DNA of 64,000 bases from NCBI GenBank assembly GCA_013407085.1, contig JACCGJ010019727.1:1-64000 (forward strand). The letters run 5' to 3'. The DNA comes from Atriophallophorus winterbourni (taxonomy: Eukaryota; Platyhelminthes; Trematoda; Plagiorchiida; Microphallidae). The notes under the pieces are model-generated. The model saw only the letters and a list, made by a program, of their open reading frames with translations, was not told the DNA's origin and did not search any database. Shown here in pieces: positions 1-10,000 of the stretch. Position 1 is the stretch's first letter; each line of letters begins with the position of its first letter. The translations under genes and the position numbers were made by a program.

Positions 1-354
1 GAAAGTTGGCTGATTTGCTATTTGACACCCTAACGCTATAGTAATACAGTACCCGAAACATGTTCACATACTTTTGTGGAACAACGTTTTTGACAAAATA
101 CTAAATGCTTTTCCATCAACCAAATAAAAAGTAACCTTACAATTAAATATGGTCGCTGCAATGACTGCCTATAGGTGTGATGATCTTCTGGATGGAATGC
201 ATTTTAGCTGTTCAAGAACCTGTGCGTTCATGTTGAAGGTAAGGCGCGTAAGGTTTATTCGCCATTGGTTTGAGCATGAAGTTCGCACACCTTGCTAGAA
301 AATAGATAATTGATTCTCCTCAAAGACGGATATAGTTGTTCTCCAAAGGCTGGC

Positions 355-965
355 GTTGGCCGAAATCCCTCCACTGGTAAATGCCAGCGTGGTTTGGCGT
401 GGTCTCCGAGCTGCGATCGAAATGTTCGGCGGGTGGTGTCAAGGGTGTGTGGGTTTATCGCCGGCAAGCTTCTCCCTATAAAGCCACAAAAAGCCTATGA
501 GTGATCTACGACCGGCGATGTGACTCCCGCGTCCAAAAGTCACGTGTGCCCTTGTTCTATCCAAGAGACATGTAATTGTGCACCGGCAACAACTCTGCAG
601 TCACCAACCTATCACAACGGGTTATCGGGCTCCGACTGGAAATTCCCAGAAAAGGTGCGTATGAACCGCTCGTCGGTCCACCGGCCACCGATAGGTGCGG
701 AACCTCTCGCTCCAAAACAAAAAAAAAAAAACTTGCCCCCCTTTTTGTGGGTAAAGCTCGGGGTGTGCCCCCCTAAACGAAAGTCTCCGCTACTCTTTCG
801 TGGGGTAGTCAACCGGGTATGTATCATGCCTACGTTCAACGTATGCCGATGACAACGCTGTGTAAACCCCGCCCCCTTCTCGCTTTGGTACATCCATTGT
901 GTAATTATGTTGAACGCACTATATCGGGTATCAGATTGTCAAAATATCATAATAAAAATAATAAT
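355..965 (+). repeat. Repeat B, plus-strand copy (~600 bp, unclassified)
   Basis: This stretch matches 11010-11580 read on the other strand, over nearly its whole length. Shared landmarks in order are a TATA-like CCCTATAAA-AGCCACA block near 476, a short inverted motif (GTGACT...AAAAGTCAC) near 520-542, a long GC-rich block around 600-720, and an AT-rich end with AATAATAAAAATAATAATAG near 950-968. The simple-sequence end suggests a retroposed unit rather than an LTR, but no coding domain is visible. ORFs in this stretch are not conserved between the copies. A related 5' module lies inside the BEL/Pao element near 37.7 kb and at about 40.8 kb. Confidence 0.7.
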
Positions 966-1362
966 AGATGAGTAGTAAGTTTCTGTCTGGTTTCCATATC
1001 TGACTCAAAAGGTCAACTGGCGTGCTTAGTAAGATATCGCCAACTTTCTTGAACATGCCCGGGCTTTAGTAAATCAGGACCAGCTGTCTCAATTCCTTCT
1101 ATGGACTCAATGCAGAGCTTGATTTCCACCTCGTTTGGAGGGGCCCAATTAACCTGTTAGGGTTCGCAGCATGAAATAAAAGGCAACACTTGGGCTGCTG
1201 CTGGCTAGCTTACTTGTTAACGCACATGTTCGACCATTCAAGCAAAGCGGTGAACTTTTTTGTCGATTAAGGCGCTATCGTTTTCCGTGATTGCCGTGTT
1301 GACAAATGATTTTAGAACTTAAATATAAAACACATTTGCATGCATCTCCTTCACACAAAACA

Positions 1363-1404
1363 CCCCACGACCGGTTTCGTGCTGTTTGCACTCATCAGGT
1401 AGGG
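1363..1404 (-). ncRNA. Hammerhead ribozyme, complete type I motif (H1)
   Basis: Read on the minus strand, all parts of a type I hammerhead are present in order: stem I strand CCCUAC, core CUGAUGA, stem II GUGC with loop AAACA and GCAC, core GAAA, a loopless palindromic stem III CCGG, cleavage triplet GUC, then stem I partner GUGGGG. Stem I pairs over six positions with one G-U. Minimal hammerheads with very short palindromic stem III are known from Penelope-like elements and retrozymes, where they act as dimers. The flanking sequence CUUACUGUC is shared with H3-H5, so this is one copy of a dispersed repeat. Confidence 0.82.
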
Positions 1405-1664
1405 ACAGTAGGATCAGGATCCGGTTGATTTTAGAACTTATTTATTAATTTAGCTGTAGCAGTCTTCAAATATTACCCGAGTTGATGGTTAACTCCGTTT
1501 TTCGATTTTATGTAATCATTTTATTTCCCTGTCTGATCGAATACTAGGCTCGAGATTATTTCATTTAGGTCTTCATTTCGCATTTAATTGCTAACAAAAG
1601 AAAGTATTTCGTTCTTCTTGTGGTCATTGAATGGTATACTGGGATATCCAGTGTGACCTATTAG

Positions 1665-2110
1665 ATGTACTGTCATATACCGACTTCTTTCCGCCAGCTG
1701 GAAAGCTCCAAGGCGTCCTCGTTCACGTATATCGACCATCTTGCTATCAGCTACTTGTGGCGACCGAGCGTGGAAGATTGCCGTCCATACTGGGGCACCT
1801 GTTTTGTTTCAGTTCATGTGTTTGTCTATGTTAAGCTCTTGATGCGTTTTTGTGGGAAACGTAGAAACTTCGCAAGGCACATAAATGTTACAAGGCTTAA
1901 TGATCTTTCGGTTTTCAGGGAGTTTCAGGCTGATTTGAGTTTGCATCTTTCTGGCGTTCCCAAATATGGTATCGATGAACAATGGAATCGGATACAAACC
2001 TTGAAAACAGCCGCGTTAAATAGTTGTGGGCTGACTTTCCATGTAGCTCAACACAATGGTTTCTGCGAATTCTTTTCAACTAATTGTACAACGTGGTTCC
2101 AAAGGTTGTC
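1665..2110 (+). pseudogene. RTE-type LINE fragment, endonuclease end and linker
   Basis: A 149-codon frame resembles the end of an RTE-like endonuclease domain followed by the linker before the reverse transcriptase. The useful signals are an IDH-like start (YIDHLAISYLWR), a decayed S-V-H-V-F-V block where such proteins have SDH-x-L-V, and the linker pattern RRNFARHINVTRLNDLSVF...FQADLS...QWNRIQTLK. The element is cut at both ends: the catalytic front of the endonuclease is absent and no RT follows directly. It is a dead fragment distinct from the remnant that begins further right. Confidence 0.55.
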
Positions 2111-2789
2111 TTAGCCGGGGGTGGCAGTGGGGATAAGCTACCACTGTCTATACAATACTCCCATATGGCACGCGTCTCAAATAGCCTCTGAAAACCAAAC
2201 CTAGATTATGGCCTGCACGAGTGGTTCCCTGAGCCCGGCGGAACTGCTTCTACCAACAGGAGAAGGATCGAAGGCTATTGACTGGCGCCTGTAAACCAGT
2301 TTGCTTCGGTCATATGGAGCTAGTTAGCCTGGGAGGGCATTCATCTAAGGGAAGGAAAACCTTGATTTTAAACCTCCGCTGCCTTGCGGGATACCCGATC
2401 GCGGGAAAGGCTTCGGGAGAAAACCCTGAGGAACAATCTGGAGCAAAGTCTCGTAGACGGTTTGTTGGTGCACATCACCTCTTTCTGGCAACTCCCTGTT
2501 GCCTTGCAGGTCGCATTTGGCTATACAAAGGCTAGAGAAGCTGACTCGAACAAACGCCGAGTAGTACTGGGGATGCCGCTTTGTACCCAAATTTTCAAGA
2601 CTCTTCATAACTCGTGGATCACTACAAAATCTCGTTAATGCTACGGCGTGCCTGATAGGCAACGCGCCTCATGCTCTCCCAGCGGCTGGGGAAAAGTAAG
2701 CAAGCTGGGTTCATTAATACCCGCTCCCCACTGTTTATCTGATGCTGGAACGTCAGAGCGCCCCTCGACCCCGGTAGCCAATGCATCAC

Positions 2790-3440
2790 GATGCGCATTC
2801 TCTGCGACAATGGCGTGAGTATAGGCTGCCTGTCGGAGGTAAGAATTCCGGGCACTGTCTGCATTCGTATCGAAATTCCAGGAAGGGACATCTACTGGTT
2901 GTATCACAGTGGACCCACTGACAACTCCGGGCTACATGGCGTTGCGATTGAGCTTGATGCGAAGTCCTAAAATGCTGTAACACTATGGGAAGCCATTTCA
3001 CCCCGAATTTTGGTTATGCGTTTACTTGGAAAACTGGTCAACCTGACTGTTTGGTCTGTTTACGCGCTAACCATGCCCACTGACGATGCATCCAAGGATG
3101 CATTTTACGAAGATTTACAGCAAGCCGTCAATAAAATCCCTAAACGTGACATGCTGATTATTGCTGGTGACTGGAATGCCCGTACAGGCTCACCTGGCGC
3201 TACTACTCAGCGGATTATTGGCAAGTTCAGTCTTGGAATACGTTGCGAAAATGGAGAATGCTTCGAGTAGCGGTCAAGTTGGATCATTCTTTCGACTGAT
3301 CCGTATTTCTCCGGGCCGATAAAATTCTGCCGAACACCCACTTTGCGATTTGAGCGGTCGCCGCTTTTCGAACCGGACAAGAACGTGGAACGCTGGGCTG
3401 AGCATTTCAGCGTGTTGCTAAATCGGCAGGCGAAACTGAC
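2790..3440 (+). pseudogene. RTE endonuclease domain, broken
   Basis: Apurinic-type endonuclease remains of the RTE-like LINE. The front half reads LCDNGVSIGCLSEVRIPGT, where functional relatives have a catalytic E in LSET/LSEV. The 3010-3270 frame then carries VWSVYALTMPTDD and IIAGDWNARTG, the conserved SVYAPT and AGDWN-R-G blocks with their catalytic D and N. A stop separates the two. After 3270 the histidine-bearing end of the domain is missing and the sequence jumps to the RWAEHFSVLLNR linker motif, so a piece has been deleted. Confidence 0.65.
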
Positions 3441-3457
3441 GACACTACCAACGACTG

Positions 3458-3690
3458 TATGTATGCATGTATGAAAGCACAAGCCTGACTCAATCAAAGT
3501 GCCGTACAGTCAGAGACTGTACGTGGGCTAAGATACTGTCAGGTTGGCCATGCCTAGACAGATACGAGAAAGAAAATAGAAATGGTAGTGAGACTCCAGC
3601 GTGTTTCAGCAATCAATTTAGCACGGTGTTAGCCACACAGCACAGAAGTCGTATAATTGCATATCCGTGCAGATTGCACATCCGTAAGAT
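3458..3690 (-). repeat. SINE-like repeat A, near full-length copy
   Basis: A copy of the repeat whose consensus is easiest to see at 10139-10380 and 12109-12350. In the element's own sense it begins with CACGGATGTGCAAT, contains GTGCTAAATTGATT, and ends ...AGGCTTGTGCTTTCATACATGCATACATAC. Because the tetranucleotide CATA tail is at the left end here, the element is on the minus strand. It lacks about 30 bases of the middle (the block before the AATTGATT motif). It sits between the endonuclease linker and RT of the RTE remnant. Confidence 0.75.
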
Positions 3691-4640
3691 TTAGGAACTA
3701 GAGGAGCTTCTACGCGACTGGGGCACTTCACTCTTGATCCCCATCTTTAAGAAAATAATGCCTCGTTGTGTGTCAACTACCGTGGCATCAGACTTATCGA
3801 CATCGTCGCGAAGGTTTTTGCAGTCATTCTCTTATTCCGCTTTACGGAAGAGAGGGATATGCGTACAAGAGTCAACCAAGGCGGTTTTCGTCGACGTCGG
3901 GGCTGCGTCGACCAGCTGTTCACATTGCTTCGGATTCTGGAACATCGTTACCGTTATCAGTAGGCAGCAACAGCTTGTTTAATCGTCTTCGAAGCCGTCT
4001 TCGACTCTGTCGACCGAGATTCGATGTGGAGTGTGATGCTGGAGAAATGGTATGGTAGTCAAACTTGTGCGCATGTAAACGCACTAGCCTGATCCAGGCA
4101 AAGTGCCGCACAGTCAGAGACTGCACGTGGGCTGAGATACTGTCAGGTTGCCCAAGCCTGGACAGACTTGTGCGCATGATGTAAGCCTACTATTCATTCA
4201 CGCAGAGCCGCGTACGCGCATATGGAATGATGTCCTCGACGTTCCCAATTAGGACTGGTTTCCGGCAAGGGTGCCCTTTGTCTCCTGTGCTATTCAACTT
4301 GGCGTTGCAAATATAAATGTCTGCAAGCTGGTGTTAGGACCAAGAGGCGAAGGACTTAGAGAAATGCTTATGCTTTCTCGTTTGCGACGTTGGGATATGT
4401 TTTAAGAATGCCTCATCACCGTTTACCATACCGCGCCTTATTCGCAGAGCTTGGTAGAAGCTGGGAGAAACGATCGGGTGGCCCATCCATCATGTAGCGC
4501 GTTGGGATGAAGAAACTCACCGTAGCGCTAGACTCAGTTGGGCGTATTCGTTTGCCTGGGTGGGGTCCAAAAGATCCACCTAATAGTTGGCTGTAAACCT
4601 TACGAGATATGGCTGCAAACCGAGGTCAGTGGCGCCAGCA
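3690..4640 (+). pseudogene. RTE reverse transcriptase, broken and interrupted
   Basis: Remains of the RT domain. Blocks appear in the right order: LIPIFKK near 3735, CVNYRGIRLIDIVAKVFAVIL (3768-3830), RTRVNQGGFRRRRGCVDQ (3862-3915), VFDSVDRDSMW (about 3990-4030), then after the SINE insertion AYYSF and FPIRTGFRQGCPLSPVLFNLAL (4235-4310). These match RT motifs 1 to 4 of RTE-like LINEs. The YADD box itself is lost in the stretch after 4310. The C-terminal part (4410-4610) keeps LPGWGPKDP and the GQW motif. Confidence 0.68.
4063..4178 (-). mobile_element. SINE A short copy with 13-bp target duplication
   Basis: A 90-bp copy of repeat A (4076-4165) lies between two exact copies of ACTTGTGCGCATG (4063-4075 and 4166-4178). 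The duplication sits in the RT remains of the RTE LINE. A 13-bp direct repeat and loss of the element's 5' two thirds are what LINE-driven retroposition produces. This copy therefore shows that repeat A moves as a SINE, and it fixes one real end of the element, next to the GCTTGTGC motif. Confidence 0.85.
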
Positions 4641-4879
4641 TATTTTGTTATGTGTGCCATAATTTTTATCCTATATTATATTATACTATTTGATAAAAAT
4701 AAAATCGCATGCATTGAAACTACAAAACATGCTGGTTCTTGTGCATTTGCTTTTGTATATTCTGCATGCCCATTTTCTTTTTTACACCTTTGCTTATCTG
4801 CTTTTCCTGCTTCCTGTTGCTTGGCACTTTGTCTGGCTCCAGACTTTATGCTTCATGATGATGATGATGACACCGACCC

Positions 4880-5480
4880 CATGGCGTTGTGCATTATAGT
4901 AGCACTCGTTTTCGGGTATCACTTTGGTAAGATTATTTGTTGAGACGCCACGATTGGCCTACTGACATGCTGGTACTGTGAATCTCAGTCGATGGAGCAC
5001 GGGATCAAAATCTATGCACGTGTTCCAGAAGTAATAACAGTCCTTAATACATCTTATTAATTTAGCGGTTATGATGACCTGATCAATTTGCGTCCCCGAA
5101 TAATAATCGTAAGTCAGATGTCAAGTTACACACTACTGCTTTATGCCTAAAGAATTGCTCTAATCAGAAGTTTGTATTTTGCAGTTGTGTACAGAAAGTG
5201 TTCACCACTCACTAACATCTATGAGACCAAGTTGAATATTTTTATCAGTTAGAATAATGATACCTGAAATCCTTGAGTACTGATTTCGTCGTAGAAGACA
5301 TCTCTGCAGTCATCAGTGCTACAATTAGTCGGAGCACATGTGGCTACTACGTAGACTCAACGGTTACTCGGAGTTCTTGAAGTTTTGCTATTTGTATGGT
5401 TTGTTTTCATACTTGTATTTTGTAGATATCCATACGAGAAGCATTAGATTCCGGCGTATATATATGAAATCCCTCCTGGA
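4880..5480. other. No gene recognised
   Basis: AT-rich sequence after the RTE tail. The ORFs here are short and without recognisable motifs. No repeat seen elsewhere in the window was noticed in it. Confidence 0.4.
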
Positions 5481-5489
5481 TCCAGTCGA

Positions 5490-5672
5490 ACTCGCACAGT
5501 CAGTGACTGCACGTGGGCTAAGAAACTGTCAGGTTGCTCAGGCCTAAATAGATGGGAAAATGGCATTGAGACTCCATCACGTTTTCACATTCAGATTTAT
5601 TTCATCGGCAAATACAGTTTTTACATGTGCAATACTTAAACACTGCCAACTTACACATCCGTGCAATGTTGC
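5490..5672 (-). repeat. SINE A, diverged copy
   Basis: Matches repeat A over the CAGTCAGTGACTGCACGTGGGCTAAG block (5495-5525), the CTGTCAGGTTGCTCAGGCCTA block, and again at the distal end with TACACATCCGTGCA near 5652-5665. The middle is diverged. Orientation is the same as the copies at 3.5 and 4.1 kb. Confidence 0.6.
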
Positions 5673-6506
5673 GGTTTAAATCTCGACTCGTCCATCATTG
5701 AGCGCAGCACATGGGGTTGCTTTCGGAAGTGGGAGAAGCCTTCAGTTCTCTTTAGGTTGGGTAGCCGCTAATCAAAAGATGCGGTCTCACCACTGCCTGC
5801 TATCCTCTTTTGAGTGCATTCGTGATAGGAATTAATCGAAATGTGCTGACAATGAGAAACCAGCTCTCAACGGGCGAAAATTAAACGTTCGGTCAGTGCA
5901 GCCCTGGATTTTGTGAAGACATTCTAAACATCGGATACGTAAAAATATCGGCTGCCATTTACAATAAGCTAACAATTTTGAATGTCGACGTAGCTTCTTT
6001 GCGGGAGTCGCGACCACCAACCGCTGGTATGCTCGAAGTAAAAGATGCTATCTTTTGCACAGAGAAATGGCTCTAATGATCCTTCATTGCTTCAAATTGG
6101 CTTTGCCGTGCGAAAGATTTTTAAACGCAGCAGATCCTATTAGCAATTAAAACGAGCGTATTTTGAAGTTTTTTCCAAGGATTCGTGAAGTGTGTTTTGG
6201 TGTATTCAGCACGTCGATTTCTAAAGCTGAGTGTGAATGATTAAACGCTGTAAGAACCGTTGGAGAAAGGATCAGACGTAGCTTGTTTTCACTTAGCCGC
6301 CCTGCTCTATACGTGTGGCGGGTGCCTTATATAAAACGTTATACTCAAACGCCCATTATCTCTTCCTGACAGTATTTTACTCCATGTGCAGCCTTTGATG
6401 TATTTAATAATATCTAATATTTGTAGTATCTATTGTTCACTAAATTCATTTCGATTTTCAGCCCTTATTTGAATCGGGGCATTTCTCAGTGTTGCGAAAA
6501 TCATAA

Positions 6507-6904
6507 ATGTCCTTGCTGGCAACCACAAAGTATGTTCAAGTGGCTGTTTTCACCTGTAGACATACCGTAAAATTGTTGCTTTGCGGCGGAGCTGGTTACT
6601 ATCTAATTTCAGTCGGAGCTTGGGGTATTTCTGATCGTAGCGTGGCATATATGAACAGGGTTAAACAAGACTTGTTTCCGCAAACTTGCGACATGCTCAA
6701 AAGCGTACGTTCGCTACGGCTCTTGTAATTTGTTTCAGTTTCCATACTCTATTTTTCCGTTGTGGAATGATGGTAAGTTTTGATTTTCATCAATTGACTG
6801 GATGCACAGTTGTAGCGAAGACATTTAGAAAATTCAAAACATGTGACGAAAATTGTCGGGTGAAAGAATTCTTCCAAAATCGCTGGAAATCAATGCGCGG
6901 ATAA
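6507..6904 (+). CDS. MICOS complex subunit MIC13/QIL1-like, 98 aa, 4 exons
   Basis: Proposed exons are 6507-6529, 6560-6704, 6739-6772 and 6810-6904, joined by 30, 34 and 37-nt introns, all GT-AG. MIC13 is a small inner-membrane protein that holds the MICOS complex together at mitochondrial crista junctions. The predicted protein has one hydrophobic stretch (about residues 11-30) with GGAGYY and the family-like GAWGISD just after it, where fly and human proteins have a GVWG-SD or LLGPSD motif. A second conserved block, PYSIFPLWND (58-67), corresponds to the Y-F-P-x-x-x-x-W-N motif, and a basic aromatic tail ends at W93-KSMRG. The first intron is in frame and stop-free, so it may be retained. 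The gene lies 121 bp upstream of HDDC2. The call rests on motif recall; a search would settle it. Confidence 0.72.
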
Positions 6905-7015
6905 TATTTTCCTATGATTTTAGTGTGATGTTGCAGTTCGACAAATATAGATAATCACATACTTTGTTTTTTTCATTCCAATTTGTTTCCTTCTTTATAT
7001 CACGTAAAAATCCTA

Positions 7016-7025
7016 TTTTAGATTC
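7016..7025 (+). promoter_or_regulatory. Candidate trans-splice acceptor before HDDC2
   Basis: A pyrimidine-rich stretch (6965-7019) ends in TTTTAG at 7016-7021, leaving only ATTC before the HDDC2 start codon. There is no room for a normal 5' UTR. This fits a spliced-leader addition site in a flatworm operon, or else the acceptor of a 5' UTR intron. No leader gene was seen in the window. Confidence 0.5.
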
Positions 7026-10000
7026 ATGTCTTCGTCATCTCCCATCCAATTTTTATCACTTTGCGGAAAAATTAAGGTAAGAGCCTATTTTTCTTTTCGT
7101 TCTAATCTTGGCTACGTGATACCGCCATACCTCACACCTTTGGACTGTGACATTTTGCCTAACTTCACGCTGATTCAAATTGAACCTTATCTTCGTATGA
7201 AAAACGTGTTGATTTACTAAAGGGCGCTGCTACTGTGCTTGCTCCGCAGACGAAACTAAATTAACAGATTACTCATATTTACATGTTTTTTCCACCGCAC
7301 GCCTGGAAACCTATATTAATTTCGGATTTCTTTTATGTATTCATTCCCGTTTCCGTTTGTCAAATGTAAGTAACCTGTCAACAGTTCCACATTTTTGGTA
7401 AATTCTCGACCGCAACTCGCTAGGGTTCGTGCTGTTGGTTTCTTAGAATTAGCACCAAGAGACAAATTTTGAATAGTTTTGAAGAAAACGTAATTCTTTT
7501 TGAAAATACCATCGGTGCATATACTAAACATTCTTTTTATGGTTTTACATTCTAGTCATACTTATGTTATAACTTATTTCGAAATGTTTCGCCCCGTCAG
7601 ACTGACGTGGGCTAAGAGACTGTCAGTTTGCTTAGGCATAAATGTCACTACTATTGAGCGAGGACCGAGAGTTCGCTGCTTGATCTTTTGCACTATTAAA
7701 GCCCATGCGATGTTTCCAATTGTTCCAAATCTTTTGGTTTTAACAGCCATCAGCATTAAAATTAATCGAGGAACGTTTGCTGAATTGAATGAAATCACAA
7801 GCCTGCGGCCACACGGTCATATATTGCTTTTGGGTTAAGCCTGACATAGCAGACATAACAGAGAACACTGACAGTGAAACCCCAGTTTCTTTGTTACAGC
7901 TAATAATCAATGGCAAATTAACTTAGCACGGTATTACATGTATACAGTTGATGTATCCAACAATTGCGCATATTCAAAGAATTGTTGCATATCAGACTCT
8001 GCAAACCCTTTTGCTATTCGCGTTCTGACCAAGTCTGAATCTATATTAAAATCCATACAATCAATATTCCTTTGTTAGGTGTCTACTAGAAGTTATACAT
8101 TTATTCACACGACTTACGTTTAACTAGCCTTTATTCGGAGCCTTGAGTTATGGTACCTTGTGAATATTGCGCGGTAATTTTTACTGCATAGGTAAAATCC
8201 AGCGAAAACGGTTTGCTACCGGTACTGTGCTCCAGGTGGAACAACGCTGCCATCATCCCCTCTCAATATGTCTATCCATGCCCGGGGAAACTGAAAGTTT
8301 CTCAACCCATTTGCACTCAACGATTACGACACTAACTGTTTTCGGTCTTGTGATTTCTCATTTTGATAGTGCAAGAGGCTAAATTTTTCCCGAGAGCTGT
8401 TGTCTGACACTTGCTTGTATTAATGTCTAGAATTATGCATCACTGCACAGGCAACTTATGCGCATGCACGGATGTGCAATCGTGGTGTACATCTGTCCTG
8501 TGCGGCTAAGACCGTGCTAAATTGATTGGCCACCGGTAGTGAGCTGCTTGCTGAAACACGTGCAGTCTTAGACTGTGATGCACTTTGCCTGGATCGGGTT
8601 TGCGATTTCAGTCATGCATACGGTATTTAATTATACGATTGCTATCTTAGCGACATTTAACCAACGTTGATCGAAAGGTTTTCTGTCGTTTTCTCCTAGC
8701 GCACGGTCCGTACTGGATGGACATTTTATCAGATCAATCAGCCTGAAAGCGTTTCCGATCACATGTACCGTATGGCCTTGATCGCGCTTACCATGCCGAA
8801 ACAACAAAACGATGGAGTTTCGATTGAGCGGTACGAACTCCTAGAGTTAATATGCGTTTTTATTTCCGACTTATCGTTACCAATCATTGGTATTCTTAAG
8901 CTACGTGTAACGTTATAATTTTGCGTTGCTGGCTGCGTAAATCTCTATCAACAATAAGCAACCCGAACTTTTTCTCTACTTTCACCTCCGACTTTTATTG
9001 TTTCAAAATGAACGGAATATATCCGCAATGATATATAAAGACACAACAATGACGAACATTTTCTTTATGATGCGTAATCGTACTGTGTATGTCTGGTGTC
9101 TCCTTGACTTTAAGCGCGTCAGGCTTACGAAATGCGTTGGGAACTGTCTATGCCTGGGCAACCTGACAGTATCCTAGCCCACGTGCAGTCTCTCACTGTG
9201 CGGCACTTTGCCTGGATCAGGCTTGTGCTTTCATACCATAATTTGTTGGGAACTCTAATTCTCCGATACTTTTGTGGCCACTGAACAAATCTCGCGAGCG
9301 CTATTTAGTACCCTTCATCTTGTTGTCAACGTGGCACTGCCCATTTGCTATCTAATAGGTGGGATGTTGTATTTGAGAAATCAATAAGTCTTCAGACACG
9401 ATTTTTGCTCCGTGTCAAAGGCATAGGGGTTGCTTGCTTTAAATCGTATGTTTACCATCACCACCGCATTCGTTTTGCTGCAATTTATCGGGCTTACTAT
9501 TTGTCTCTACATGAATCAAATGATTATTTCTGACTGAATTTAATGTATGAAGCTATACTTTAAAATTAACTGTGTATACAGCTGATACGTTCTCTGTGGT
9601 CTCGAGTACATCCAAAACGTTGGATTACAAGTTATTCCTCCAGATTATCGACGCTTGTAGCAGAACGAATCGTTAGCTTCGATGAATGGAATCCAAAGTG
9701 GACATTACTCTGAATACTTCCTGTTCTGCTGTGCCCAGTAATACTTATCTCAGCTTGCCCAGCTTCAGATATAAAAACAAGCAGTGCGCTGAGTATCACA
9801 TATACCAGAGCAATCTTCATTTTGATGTTCTTCCGATACAGTTCCGTTAGCTAAAGATACTTTTTCATCACACGGCAATGAAGTCAACAAGATTTATTTG
9901 AACGATGCCTAACAGATACTGTTCAGCGGGTTTATTTTTCTTCAGATAAGTTCGGGTGCTCCCTTCGACATTATTGTTCCCATAATCGATCTTCTTAACC

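Larger units (their letters stand above)
2110..4875 (+). mobile_element. Degenerate RTE-type non-LTR retrotransposon
   Basis: This is a badly decayed LINE on the plus strand. After a GC-rich leader (2110-2780, uncertain) come endonuclease blocks (2790-3270), a linker ending in RWAEHFSVLLNRQ (about 3380-3430), RT blocks (3700-4060 and 4180-4330) and a C-terminal block with KKLTVALDSVGRIRLPGWGPKD (about 4505-4580). The end is an (ATG)n run near 4855-4872. Two SINE copies have landed inside it (3458-3690 and 4076-4165). Stop codons and frame changes are frequent. Boundaries are approximate. Confidence 0.7.

Noticed and set aside
355..965. Repeat B as a solo LTR
   Set aside because: It has a TATA-like block, but no TG...CA ends or short target duplication were found, and the simple-sequence end fits a retroposon better.
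4858..4872. (ATG)n run as a microsatellite only
   Set aside because: It sits right where the RTE remnant should end, so I treated it as the LINE's 3' tail.
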